A stretch of DNA of 64,000 nucleotides from Effrenium voratum (GCA_963377175.1 CAUJNA010003294.1:1417001-1481000), one strand, 5' to 3'. Positions 45,372 to 57,960 are shown, counted from the stretch's first letter. A program made the numbers and translations. The notes: generated from the letters alone by a model not told the origin.

Positions 45372-47384
45372 TCAGACCTTCTTGCACACTTCACGCAACT
45401 GAAAATGAATCACTGTTTCCACTGCACGCAGTCGAAAGTCCTTGGCTCGGATCTGGGCTCCACCGCGGGTTCGAGCTCTCGTGCGTGTCGACCCCTCGGA
45501 GCGGTACTGCTCGATCTCCCACTCTTTCAGCAGCTTTCCGTCGACGCGGACGGTGCCGTCCGAAAGCCACACCTCCTGAACATGAATGGACTCTCAACGC
45601 ATCTGAAAAAATGACGCGCGCGACTTGAGCAAACTCTGACGCTGACAAGTTGCCTTCTTCTCGTTGTGCCACTCCACGTGGCTGACCGATGTCTCCGATG
45701 TCACCTGTTGCAAACATTGAACCGTAACAACAACCTGCAAACTCAATCCTCATGACAAGAAACTTCAACAAACAATTGCAAACGCGACCAACATAAGTAA
45801 CGCATGTCCATGCAGCCCTCCTCCGGCGGCGGCGGAGGAGGCAGCTGCCGCTCCCTCTGTCGCTCCATCTGTCGGGGATTGACTTCATGTTCATCAGCAA
45901 ACGCCAACAGGCTGAAATATGAAACTGCACTTGGATTCACTTGTGTACATACATATATATATATATATGATGATGATGAACGCATTGTAGCAACGCAGAA
46001 GCAAATATCACAGCAACGCACAATTATTCAGATCGGCCTTCATCTCCGCCTGCTTCATGGCCAGCTTGAACGCCAGATCTGCCAGGAAGTCTGCCGTCAG
46101 CTCCCCCGGCCCAGGCAAGGGAGCGTCCTGGTCCACACTGCACATTGAATGGATGTGGACAATGCGAGCACAGACACGCGCAACCCCCCACCTCCCCGTA
46201 GACCAGTCGGAATGCACCGATCCAGCCGTCATCCGGCACATCCGAAGTCTTGGTCTTCTGCTTCTTCTTCGCCTTCTCCAATGACGCCTGCGTGGAGAAG
46301 CTAACAATGTAGTCAAATGACCCATGACCTATGCATAAGATGCGCTTTGTGCGCGCTACTCACACACAGCTATCAACAACAAAGCTTTCAGTCCCTTCTG
46401 GACACGCCCACTGCCTCGCCACCAGAGTTGTCCATGGCCCGTTCCAAGGAGATGCAGCCCTGCAACGGATTGTGAGAAGAACACAACAAAGAACCATAAC
46501 TCATCCAAGCACAGCTTTGCAAATCCGTTGCCAAAAGCTCATATGGCCCCATGCCTCCATCGCCTTCGGCTTCCTCCACGGAGCCATGATCACCGCCGGA
46601 GCTGCCTGACTGCCATCATCAAATTTGACCATTGTGCTTTTTTGCACAAAATTTGAATTTGATGTATGGATATGTCTCAACACGGCGGCGTCCTTTTTGG
46701 TCCACAAAATGACAACTTGGGTAACAAAAAGGTGGCCTTATATTGGTGTGACCCATCATATCCATACGTGCACCACTGTGTGTGTAGTTGAGCGTTTGAT
46801 CATCGACGGAATGAGGCCGCCACTGGCTTCGGCATCTTCTTCGGCTGCACCTTGGCTCCGATCACGATGACCCCCTCCTCGTCGGTTTCCTCCTGATACC
46901 AAGTAACTTCGCACGACAAACGAAGGGAACTAGCATCAGAAGCGCAAGCCATGGTGAACACCCCTGCCTCCGGCGGCGGCGGCGGAAGCGGCTGCTCCTC
47001 CATGGGCTCACGCAAAGCTCTTGAGATACCAAGCAACTGTCACAACTCACAAAACACGCAGTAAACTTGTCTCAACACGCATTTTCAAAACTTCAGCAAC
47101 ACACACATAAACATAACTCCAGCAACGGGAATGAAAGTGAAGCTGTCCTTCTTGTCGTCAGGGCTCCATGCGCCCCACTCCTCCTCGCTGCTCCACGAAG
47201 CCATGGCGCGGTCTGTGTTGATTGTTGGCTGCAGTGCCTTGTTCAGTTGAAATGCCTGTTTGGGGCGGTGCGCACAACCTATGTGCTCGAAGTGGCTGCC
47301 TGAGCCTTGAAAGTTGACGACCATGACACAGTTAAAGACATATACGTCTGGCGCGTTTCTATGTAAATGTTCTAAACATATCAT
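45372..47384 (-). CDS. Cluster of short exons, unrecognised gene(s) in the 19.8-kb transposon
   Basis: Minus-strand coding-like pieces, in transcript order, are: MASWSSEEEWGAWSPDDKKD (~47150-47205); MEEQPLPPPPPEAGVFTMAC through EVTWYQEETDEEGVIVIGAK (~46803-47010); MVKFDDGSQAAPAVIMAPWR (~46545-46633); GCISLERAMDNSGGEAVGVS (~46390-46462); EKAKKKQKTKTSDVPDDGWI with GAFRLVYGE (~46195-46285); DQDAPLPGPGELTADFLADL (~46020-46140); ERQLPPPPPPEEGCMDM (~45805-45880); and VWLSDGTVRVDGKLLKEWEI (~45375-45575). They are separated by stretches that open GT or GC and close AG. One or two genes may be involved, and two exons share a PLPPPPP-E-G motif. Function unknown. Edges are approximate. Confidence 0.4.
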
Positions 47385-47424
47385 GCGAGTATGAATCTAT
47401 AAGGAAAATACGTGTTGGTGGATT

Positions 47425-47590
47425 GGTGCTGCGATAAACAACACCAACAACACAAAGGCAGGCCCCATAGGGGCAACCGGGTGTGACAGTCTATCTATAT
47501 AGCTGTGTGATGCCTGTAAACACCAACAACACAAAGGCACGCCCCATAGGGGCAACCGAGTGTAACAATCTAATGATGCCTGTATCTGTG
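47425..47590. repeat. Tandem duplication of ~85-bp unit
   Basis: Two copies containing ACACCAACAACACAAAGGCA, CCCCATAGGGGCAACCG and GATGCCTGTA. CCCCATAGGGG is itself an inverted repeat. Confidence 0.75.
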
Positions 47591-48069
47591 GTGTGTGTGT
47601 ACCCATAGCAGATGTTCAAATGCTGCCTAAGAGCCATCCGTCTGCGGTTTGCAAGCACGCTCACGCACAAGTCACAAAGCGGTGGCTGACTCCCCTTCAT
47701 CCAGTCCCAAGCGCGCCTCTTGTTGAAGAGCTTGGCATGAACCCGACCTGTCAAGACCGAACGCAACTCAAACACGCCACAAAAGTTCTGCGAAATCGAC
47801 ACGAAACAACACATCCCACTATGTCACCATGGCGCTGGGAAAGCTCGCAAATAGTGCTGGGCTAGCTCGCGCCGCTCAAGGAACGCATTCCAACACACGA
47901 CCCAGGCCTCATCCATCCTCGATCGCTATGGGAAAAACTCATCTCCGCCTGGCAATGGGTATAGATGGAAACATGTGTTGTGTCACTTCTTTACAATCCT
48001 GAAGCTGATCATCATCCAAGACGGCCGCATTTCAAAGTGTGTGGAATCACATGGTTTTAAACTGCAGAC

Positions 48070-48230
48070 TTGTGGGTCCACAAATTCCTAGCTTCAGAAG
48101 TTGTGATTCCACAAAAAAAACCTAATGACACTATTCACAGTTTGTGGGTCCACATATTTTCGGATTCAAACTTTGTGGGTCCACTTTTTTTTGAAATGCA
48201 AATTTGTGGGTCCACAAAAAACCAAACTCC
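48070..48230. repeat. Dispersed TTTGTGGGTCCACA motif array
   Basis: Four exact or near-exact GTGGGTCCACA words at roughly 30-70-bp spacing, plus one diverged form (GTGATTCCACA), within an A/T-rich stretch. No gene here. Confidence 0.7.
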
Positions 48231-49639
48231 CCATCTCTCGAAAAAAATGACACAAAAAATAAGGGGGAACTCTCGCAATTTTTTTTTTAGGATTTGGTGA
48301 ACCTTCAAGATTTTTGATGAATTGTGATGCTTTCCCAACGTTGCAAACATTCGAAAACACAATAACGTCCCTATGATTTTTGTGTTTTTCAGTTTCAGGT
48401 TGAACCTATGTTTTATTTGTTTTCTACAAGAATATCAGGTAGATAGTGCTCAGATACACCTCATCCCCATCCATCCTCGCCTCAAGAAAAGCGCTCCAAC
48501 AAGTAGTGAAGTCGGCCTGCAAAGCTGCACCTGGCAAATGGCACAATTGAAAAGAACCTGCAATGAAATGCATGAGGGTAGCGAGCACACCATGCCCAGC
48601 TACCAGAACAAGCAACGAATGCAACATCCCTTTAGTTCAGACACACCAATGCAAATACAAGGCAATTAACAGCAAGTATGTTGACAAGTTCAGCTGGAAA
48701 AGCAAGCCTGTCCACATCCCCCAACGCACCTTCACACGCGCCTTGAAGCGGGCAAGACGCACCAATGTCCTGGGCAAGGGCGTGGACAGTATCCTACAAT
48801 CTACATCCAGGTCAGCATCAAATCAAACCATCAAGATTGACTACTTCTTTAAAGTTGCAAGCCCTGGCCTCTCGCGTCGGGGTGGAAATCGAGCTGCAAC
48901 CTACATCCATGCAGGAATGAATCAGTCTATAACGAATTGCAAACAACCGGAACTACCAAGATTCAGAAGTTCGGTTGCTCAAAACTGAAGTGCTACCAGG
49001 AAGCAACCAGCTCCGGATTGTTTTATCGCCTGCTACTGCAGGCATCAACGATGCGGTGGACATTACTCTACAAATTACATCCAGGAATCATTCACTCAAT
49101 ATCGGGTTACCACCAATTGAACCTATCAAGATAGACTAGTTCTATTGCTCAAAACTCAAGGACAACCAGGAAGCAAATGCTACAGCAAGGGCTGTTCTAA
49201 CGCTTGCTGTTGCCGGCATCAGGTTAAAGTAGTTCTATGGTTCAAAAAAACTCAGTCATCTAGTTTGGGTTTGATAATTAACATGTCTATTGACGGGACG
49301 CGTCCATGGGGCGCTTTGCAGCAGCCAACTATACTCTAAAACGCCGAAACACTCCGACAGTCCTGCTTTGGAGTAGCTGCGGGGAGGGCGCAATAACATG
49401 CCACTGAATGTGTAGTGAATGTGCGCACATTCTCAATCTCATGGAATTCAAAAAACCGCAGCGCAGCAACAGCCAAGGCCCGGACCCACTCATCAAACAC
49501 TGAATCAACAATCCAAAACCTGATCAAAATCCAACAATTCAAACATGTTTATAACTACGGCTAAGCTTCTTACGCGCGCACATGCTGGGACAGCTCAAGC
49601 ACTTGAGCCACAGGTCAATTTAAAAGGCAATCTGTCAGC
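48231..49639. other. No supported gene
   Basis: Noncoding by eye. Repeated phrases such as CTACA..CTACATCCAGG and AACCAGGAAGCAA occur between 48780 and 49190. Confidence 0.4.
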
Positions 49640-49990
49640 CAGGCAGCAAAGCATGTCAACGTCTGAAGAGGTCGTCTTGGTTTTGGTTTGTTTCCAGGTG
49701 CGGCCCCATCCATGTTTTGGACACCAAAGCCTCCGACATGTTAAGGTTGGTAACGGTCAAGGTTGGTTCCTTCATTTAGCAATTCACACGCGGTTTGCAA
49801 CCCACACATTCAGCTGGTTGTCAAGCTTTGTGTTGGTCTGTTTTCACAATGCGCTCCTGCGTCCCCAAGAAGCTCTGGATGTTCTCAAGGTCCTGGACAT
49901 TAGATCCGCTGGCAGACGACAAAACGAGATAAGTACAAACCGCCTGTTGACATATAGCAAACACTGCATATCACGCAACTGCGCTTGTGT
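49640..49990 (-). pseudogene. Degenerate copy of exon 1 of the Lys/Ala-rich gene
   Basis: Matches 42950-43395 in pieces: AGGCAGCAAAGCATGTCAAC, GTCCCCAAGAAGCTCTGGAT and GTTCTCAAGGTCCTGGA are shared, with several internal deletions and no long frame. Same orientation as the parent. It shows duplication within the transposon or capture from a sibling copy. Confidence 0.7.
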
Positions 49991-50821
49991 AGAGGCAACC
50001 CGCCAAAAAACTCCTTTTTTACTGGTTTGCCACTTCGGCTGAAAACTGATGTGTTTCCAGGCCCAGTACGTTCCAGATCAACGCAAAATCAAAAACAGCA
50101 AATACAAATAAAGAAAATGCACTTCCTGGTTCGCAATGAGATTGAAAATTGCAAGTGCTAGCAAACGCCGTGACGTTGTACGCTCTTTGTTTTCTTGCGC
50201 TTGCGACGCGTCGCGCGATCTCATTGATCTTCAGAAACATTGCCCGTCGCAAACTTGGCCTCCATGTCACACTTGATCCTGGCTTTCTCAGATTCGGACA
50301 TAGCCCACGTAGCGGCGACATCCTCAAAAGGTATCCTTAGAGCAACACGCACGCGAACACGCGCAGTCTACTGTTCTTAATGTTTTTCCAAGTCGCGTAC
50401 GGCAGGGCCCATCAAGACGAGCAACTTTCCACTTGAGGCCATTGTCCATGACCCACGAGCAGGACCAAATCACCTTGCTGGCATCGTCGTTCTCACTGAT
50501 GGTTCGCTTCATCATGCGCGGCATGATGTTCTTGCGCGAGAGTGCGCGATTCAACGATTCCTTTTGGACAGCTTAAGGCTTAGCACGGCTGCGCAAAAAT
50601 CACACACGGCGTCGCACATGGACTTTGTTGACGTATAAGAATCTGGTCGCGAATAGACAAGGCAATCACAAAGCAAAAATCAAGCCAACACACAACAGAT
50701 CTTTTGGAGACGACTCACTTGAAATTGAATGTAGCGCCACGCATCAACAACTTGCAGCATCATGTGAAATTCATTTGGCGCTTCAACATGCAAAAGGAAG
50801 GACAAATCGCGCGAGCAACAC

Positions 50822-51012
50822 TTGCAGGAAATACTGCGACATCTTTCCTGCCATCCTTTTAACATGATCAGTTCTTGCAACTCCAAGCAGAAACCAGTTC
50901 TTTTCCAAAGACAACGCCAAGTCACCAAATTCTTTGATCGACCAATATTCAACTTTGCGGGTCTGGTTGTGCGCCAGGACGTTGCCAGGCGATATGCCAT
51001 CACTGTAGCAGT
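50822..51012 (-). pseudogene. ~185-bp near-identical fragment of the tnp2-like transposase
   Basis: Matches 40446-40636 almost base for base (shared AAATACTGCGACATCTTTCC to GGCGATATGCCATCACTGTA), lacking 5 bp (ACGCA) and with about one substitution. Both flanks are unrelated to the parent. The divergence is far lower than that of the exon copy next to it, so it is a recent event. Confidence 0.8.
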
Positions 51013-51044
51013 CACACTGGCATTCTATACAACAAATCTACGGC

Positions 51045-51897
51045 CTAGCCTGGCAGCTCCAGCTCCTGGGGTGCTTGAGGTAACTCTGCTGCATCCGCCT
51101 CCTTACTCGGTCTCCACTTCAGTTTTCTACGTTTCTTCTTGGGGGACGCAATCTTCTGTTCATCCCTACCCTTCTCTACGGCCGGCGAACATTCCAACGC
51201 GCTGAAGCAGTATCGGAGATTTTGGTCTGTCAGGTCTATGTGAATGTCTTTGCTCTTGACACTCCACAACATGTGCATTTCGGTCTCGTCAACGGCACTT
51301 CCTTGCCCATCTGTAAATGCAGGAAGGGTGACTGAGACGCAGCGCGCGATCACGAATTTATCGTCCTCGCGAGCTTGCCGGAATTTCGGCGGCTCTTCTC
51401 CATCTTGCACCCCACTTAGCATATGCTTCCGTAAAATGTCCGTGCAAGCGTCATGTCCTGAGCGCGCAATCTATAGAGCGGGGTTTTGCTTTACGTTCAA
51501 GCAAAAACAGGTCTGGCATATCTTCTATACTTTCATGATCTAAAAAAAGCATACTTGAAGGAAAGGGTGAGGCGCTCAGTTTCGTTGTCTTCTCCCACCA
51601 CTGGACATTCAGACTGTGGATGTCCCTTTTTGCATGCCTGTTCTGTCCTCTTCCAGTCACTATAAAACAAAGGCCTGGGTCAGTCTTTGATAGGGTCACG
51701 TACGTTCGGCCGTCAACCTCCTGCGTCTTAGGGAACCAAGGCCGCCGATTCCCCAACACCACTCTGGTCACATTCTCAATCACCAGCGGCAGGGGGCCAC
51801 GCTCTTCCAGCTCAGCCTGCTCCTCAGCCTGCTCCTCAGCCTGCTCCTCAGCCCGCTCCTCAGCCTGCTCCATCATTGCTGGATCACCTTCCTCCAT
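51045..51897 (-). CDS. Two-exon unrecognised gene in the 19.8-kb transposon
   Basis: Exon 1 starts MEEGDPAMMEQAEERAEEQA, with a short Glu/Ala tandem repeat (EEQA x4), then PLPLVIENVTRVVLGNRRPW, TYVTLSKTDPGLCFIVTGRG and LNVQWWEKTTKL. Exon 2 (to stop 51045) has PPKFRQAREDDKFVIARCVS, DETEMHMLWSVKSKDIHIDL and a basic tail (SPKKKRRKLKWRPSK) that could be a nuclear localisation signal. The break between exons lies around 51425-51560; splice points are not fixed. It is not a family I know. Codon use and exon style match the other transposon genes. Confidence 0.5.
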
Positions 51898-52277
51898 GGC
51901 TCAAACCCGATCTGTTTGTTGTATGGCACTGCGTGTGTGTTTGCAAAGCTTGAAATCTAAACTCCCTTATCACGCGGTTTTGCTTCTGGCACGCGAGCTT
52001 CTTCAAAAAGCCCAGCAGCCTGCACAATTCACAGAATCTCTTGAAGTTCCAGGACAAGGCAAGTCAATGCTTGCAGAACTCAGTGCTGCACATCTGCAAA
52101 GCTGCACATCTGCAAAGCTAAATGTGGCTCACTTTGTTGACCCGCGCGCTGGGCACACGCTCGCGCAGTCACAAATGAGGTGTTGGTCTCACAACAATGA
52201 CAAATTGTTGGCCAAGGCATCAAAAAACGCTTAAGACACTTTGGCATGTGACATCTTAACTGCCAACCATAGGCTTC

Positions 52278-55200
52278 TCAACCAGTTCGCAGCCTTTTGG
52301 AAGGCGCGGCCCTCAACGGCTCACCCTGCTGCGCCTTGTCCTTCTTCTCCGTGTGCAAACATAGCTCATCTCCTTCCGCCAACTTGCCAGAGTTGCGAAG
52401 GACTGGCAGCACAATCTCCTTGTCAAGCTTGATGACCTTCGTCTTCAAGACATCGATGGAGGGGAAGACCTGCGCAGAGCCGCCATGAATCAAGTTCGCG
52501 CAAGGTCTTTGAAAACAGTGTACCTTCACGTAAAAACCTACAAACAGATGTATGCGTATGTATGTATACATGTGCCTGTAAATGCAAGTTTGAACACACA
52601 TACATTTACATATACAACCCAATTGGTGCATTTCTCTGTCTCTGCTTACGCCAACATATCTATGTACACAGATGTACATATAAACACATAGTCTCAATGA
52701 TTTGACTCAGCAAAACGTGTATGCAAGCAATCGATGTGTGTACAATACGTACCAACTTTCGGAAAACACGCACACGCTCAGCCAATCAGCTGGTACACGC
52801 CTTGAAAGCAGAAACACCAAACCTCCCAAGCACAAGACACCGCGCAACTTCAAACCGTGCCTCCATGTTGGCATCGTCAGCTTCACTTGTCCTCGGCACT
52901 AGCCAGAAAGGGTTCTGGAAGCCATCGCCCGGCGCGGCGCCAGTCTTGGAACAGCTGCCAATGACCACCATGTAGTTCTCAAATGTTCCAATGGGCAACT
53001 GGTCTGCCGTGGTCTTGCTTGCCTCAATCAGCCAGATGCGAGTACTGGCGCACGGCAAGTGGAGCTTCTTGGGAGGCCAACTCTGCGCAACTTTGACAGC
53101 CTTCGGGTTTGCAAAGAGCTGCAGAGTATCCCAGCCTTGCAACTTCGCGCACTGCTTTGCCATAGCCTCGAACACTTTGCCCTTCACCAGACAATGTTGG
53201 AAGTCCAAGCTCGAAGGTGGGGAGTGCTGCAGCCACGTCACCTCCAGCTGCGGCTTTGGCTCACTGTACTGCTTCCACTCGTTGGCGATGAACGATGCAG
53301 CGGACACAAATACCTTGCTGTCCTCCACGGTCAAGCGCACCTCATCACCTTGGACACGGTCGATCTTCGCCACAGTGCTGCCGCGCTGCACCTGAGAGCC
53401 CACAGCAAAGCCCATCGAAGCCATGACTGCTGGAGCGTTTGTCAGCACACCTTTGTCGTTGTATTCTCTCAAGATGGTGTTGGTGGAAGGCGGCTGCTTG
53501 GGAGACGGCTTCTTCTGAGTCTGGCCCCATTGGCTTGGCGTCGCCAGCGCGACACCAATTTCGTTGGCAAAATCCTGCAACACCTGTCGGGCTGCATCTT
53601 CCATCTTGTCGTGCGTTCTGTTTTTCTTGTCAAGCGCGCATGCTGCCAAGTGTACTTCTAAGCTGCCGTGCGCACGCTGGAACACCAACTGCTTGGTCTC
53701 GTCGTTGGCGTAGGGTTCTGTCACTGCGGCCCACTGGTCGAGCAGCTTCATTGCGCACGATGCCTTCTGCACGACCTCCTTGTTTGTCATCGCTCGTTTG
53801 GCCTCGGATGTCTACTATTTTCGCAAGCGAACTTGATTGAAGCCATTTCATCTTGGGTTGCGATCATGTTTTGAAGAGAAAAGAGCAAGCGAGCAACATG
53901 CCCAACCTGCAAGGACATTGACAGCAACGAGAACTGATAAAAAAAAATGTTTCCCGGCGGCATCCGTGGCTGTGATCGGCATGACCCCACTGTATGCATA
54001 CTTCAGCAGCGCGTGTCTCCAACGGAGGTGGTCGGGGAAGCTCTTCATCTCTTGGGATAGTATGGCCCAAGTTTCCTGGCCAAGCTCCCGGCCCCCCTTT
54101 CCACACGTTCTGGCGTAGGCTTGTGTGTCCGCCAACATCTTGCTGGAGCCACCAAATCTCACTACAAAGGCGAAGATGGACGGAGCACAGGGGCCGCACT
54201 TTGGTCTGCTCCGCAGAACAGTGGCAGAGACGTCCTGCCACTTCGGAGCACTGGCGCCTGGCCAGGAGGTGATGGCCTGCTTCACCTTGTTGATGAGCTG
54301 GAGCTCATCCTCCTGTTTGGATATGCTTTGGTTTGTGTTTCCACTCTGGCACACCAGGTCCAGGAGCTGCGGGAACTCCTTCCAAACAACTGCCTTGATG
54401 ACTTTCCAATCACAGCCATCTGCAATGGCCTTCCTCCACTCTCCTGGAATTTCATGGAGGCTCAGGTCAGCCAGTCCCAACCCGCCATGGAAAATTGCCC
54501 TTGCCGCCATGTTGGCGTGCGAGCCACAAATCGTCGCGTAGCGGATCTCCTCCGCAGCTGGCAATTTGCCACCAGACTCCATGGCCAGTCTCCGATTGTA
54601 ATCCCTGCCATCAAAACCAACGTTTAATTATGTTCGACACACGCTTCAAAAATGGCCTGGCGCCTGGCACCCATATGTTTGATGATACACAGTCGTGTTT
54701 CAACACATCATGTCCTTTTAGATACAATAATTTGCCAGCTTCGCCTGCCTTGTGCACTCTGAGGCTGGGGAACCATCCAACTCGACGCAAACACGTGTGG
54801 AGACGTCATCCACATACCCCACGGCCGAGATATTCTTCATAAGATCCACCATGTGGTTCAAATCAATTCCTGTCCCGCCTCTGTTCCCATGATGGACCCC
54901 AAGGTGAATGCATCTTATCCTCTGAACGTGGACCAAAGTCTCCTTCTCCAAGTAGTCCAAAGCCTTCTTTGAGATCGCCACCATGCCTTCATTTGCAGCG
55001 GCCTGAACGTACTTCTGGATCTGGTCTCTCTGCGCCTGGTTCATGGCTTCAGACACTTCTTCAGCACAGACAGCACAGACCTGACTACGTGACGCATTTC
55101 ACAAAACCGTGGCGTTGAGTGTGGAATGTCTTGATGACAGGATCTGGCCAGGTCACATAGCATGCCTGGCAATTCACAAAGCCCTTCATGCGCTAGAATG

Positions 55201-56804
55201 CATGCGTCTGAGAGATAAGATATGAGCTGAAACATGGCTGCGGCGCACGCGTGCAAGCATGCACAGCATGCAAGTGCATATCTGAGTGAAACTCAACTTG
55301 GCCGCTAACATCAAACACATGGACAACGGCATTTGTGAATGCTGCACCTCCACTAAAACCGAACTGCGCCGAGTACGAGAGTCACATGTTGTTTTACAGC
55401 TGCTGGCGGCGACGGTGCCACATCAAAAACCGAGCAATCAATCGAGTCCATCGAGTCAAAGCCCCGGAAGTCCATCACCCACGTCATCCACTGAATCAAA
55501 GACCTGCAAGCACTCAATCCAACTGACAGAACAATGCATCCACTCAGTGGGAAATTGAAAAAGAATATCCCGAAGCACCTGTTGGACGATGATGGAAATT
55601 TCATTTCAAGCAGCAATCTATACTAACCCTTCACTGATGCATCCAAACCATTGGCTTCATTTCCCTTGCTCTGCAAGAGGCAGAAAGCATGGGTTGGACA
55701 AAGGCCGTTTTTGTTGCGTTTTCAAAACCATCATCAAGTTTATACGCCTAATGTTTGGTAGGGTTGGCAAACTGATCTTTGACTGAGCCCTAAACCCTAA
55801 AGGCTTTGACGATTTGCAAATCCGAGCCGCCTTCGTCGGAATCTCCATCGCTCATCATCTGAATGTCACTGAAGGGCCGGACTGATCTTTCCTCTTCTAA
55901 GATCTTCGCGTCATGCGTTGTGTCGGGTTTGAAGATCAAAGCGTTGGGCTGGAAATCTGCGCTCAACGTCACATCTGTGACGGGGGTGCAAACATTGAAC
56001 TGAACCAAGTGGTCCAGCAAGTGGTGCAAAGCTCGGCGCTGAGTGATTTTTTCCTGACACAAGGAAGTTCGAGACAACAAGTCTGGCTGAATCCTGCTAA
56101 ACATCGAGTCAGCTTCTACTTGGCGCAACGGAGAAATGCAACATTCTCCAAAAAATCCGAACTGCGAAACACTAGACATTCCCAAAACGTTGGCAAGAAA
56201 CGTTGCTGTAGAAGAACTTGGTGGTGATGCGTGTCCCTGAGGCGCTGTAGTGCCATGAAACCGCGCGCGCCAAGCCATCATCTCGAGTCACAATCTCTTG
56301 GTTCACCACCAACTTTGGACGTGACTCGTGGATCAAAACACCAATGCGTGGGAATCTCTCCTGGCAATGAGCATACACCAGCATTGGTCTGCCTTTCCAT
56401 TCTGTCCTCTCCTCATATTGAAACTTGCACGCTGACCCACCCCCCTGCGCAAACATGCTCAGGAAGATGTCTTCGTGCGCCAAGACTCGAGCATACTGAC
56501 CCGGCCACAACTTTGTGAAGTCTCTGGCCTTCACGGACCGGTCCGCGCGCTTCAACACGCAGTACTCCATGCAAACCATGGACTGCTCAAAATGAGCTTC
56601 ATGACCCGTCATCACGCTGATCGAAGCGTTCACCAAGCCAACATGTTTGAGATCGTGTTTGATTTTACCTCTTGCCGTGTTGTGACACTTTGAACATTGA
56701 CTGCGCGTGTGAAGCGAGCAAATCTTATAACCTCTTGAACATGTGAGTTTCATGCGCCATGCTTGTGAACTTGGTAGAGCCAAGGAAACTTGCATGTCAA
56801 CCAT
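52278..56804 (-). CDS. Multi-exon unrecognised gene(s) in the 19.8-kb transposon
   Basis: The minus-strand open segments read as protein, in order: ~56230-56690 (ARGKIKHDLKHVGLVNASIS, VLKRADRSVKARDFTKLWPG, RFPRIGVLIHESRPKLVVNQ); 55790-56230 (LLDHLVQFNVCTPVTDVTLS, MMSDGDSDEGGSDLQ); ~54780-55042 (MNQAQRDQIQKYVQAAANEG, HHGNRGGTGIDLNHMVDLMK); ~53960-54582 (ARAIFHGGLGLADLSLHEIP, CGKGGRELGQETWAILSQEM); 52800-53790 (MTNKEVVQKASCAMKLLDQW, VGSQVQRGSTVAKIDRVQGD, IWLIEASKTTADQLPIGTFE); and 52278-52485 (VFPSIDVLKTKVIKLDKEIV, stop 52278). About 800-900 residues if one gene. The stretch near GSQVQRGSTVAKIDRVQGDE resembles an SH3/KOW-like strand set, which is tentative. No known family was recognised. Exon limits are approximate, and two genes are possible. 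Confidence 0.45.
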
Positions 56805-57619
56805 GATGGCGTTGATTCATGTCGGCTACCAAATTGACCAATTGTCAGTGGCTCAAAGAGTTTGGACGAAGCAGTGTCAAAACTTGGACAGCAGCAGCAG
56901 TGTTTGTTGCGTCAAGGCACAGTCATAAACAAAAATCATTGACTGAAATGTGCGGTTCCAAAGTTTGGTCAAAACAGATTCCATGGGTGCATGTTTGTTT
57001 GACGCTGAATGAAACCTCAAATTCTTCTCTTTTCCAAGTTCATTTCCAAAACTGCAACAAAACGTAAACCCTCTTGATGAACTATCGCTAAACTCTTGTT
57101 CGGTAAACCTCATAACATTTGAGCCATCGGCGTTTTGTATTTTGTTTGGAAACGACACACGCGAGCACATGTTGAAAGCAGCAAAAACAAATAACCCAAC
57201 AGCTGGGTCTTTTTCGACGCATGAACTAGCCCAGGTATATACAAGGCAACGCCAACAAGACAGCCGGAAAAAATGTTGCCGCTGTCCATTTTCCAACTTG
57301 TTCGGGCAAAAGCTTCCACATCTGGCTGTCCAATTTGGGGGCGCTTTATTCTGTAGAAACCCTTCGGCCACGCTAACATGCATTGAAAAAAAGGGACCCA
57401 TCTTGTATTTCGCACACGCATGCGTATGATTCCGCATGTAAGCTAACAAGAACACCGCTCAACTACTGTGGGCACCAAAATTACAAAGAACACACACGAA
57501 CGCCAAACCTTTCAATTTCAACTTCAAAACCTACCAAAAACACATCTCCGCCTCCTTCATCTGAGCATTTCCATATTGCGAGGCGAGCTCATGCGCTCGC
57601 GCACCGACCAAAACGCGCA
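56805..57619. other. No supported gene
   Basis: Noncoding by eye, between the multi-exon gene and the right subterminal repeats of the transposon. Likely 5' flank of that gene. Confidence 0.35.
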
Positions 57620-57624
57620 TAGCA

Positions 57625-57960
57625 ACTAGACCCTGGCGCGCTTAGTAAGTAGGCCCCGGCGTACTTAGTAAGTAGGCCCCGGCGTGCGGGGTAAGTAGGC
57701 CCCGGCGTACTTAGTAAGTAGGCCTCGGCGTACTTAGTAAGTAGGCCGCGATCAACTTACTAACTTGAATATCATACTTGATAAGTTACTTAGTCAATGT
57801 AAGTATGTAGGTTATTTGTTTAGCAACTTCATCAACTTAACATGGCTTAGATACAAAAACCTTCTCTAAGTAGGCCGTAGCAACATAACAAACATACTAT
57901 CTACATAGCAGAAGAGCGTCAATATAGCAAGTAGGCCAGGTGAACTTGATAGAGTTAACC
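57625..57960. repeat. Right subterminal repeat region
   Basis: Five tandem ~22-bp units of the form CTTAGTAAGTAGGCCCCGGC at 57640-57750, then looser ACTTACTAACTTG / AAGTAGGCC words to about 57935. These match the left subterminal words. Confidence 0.85.
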
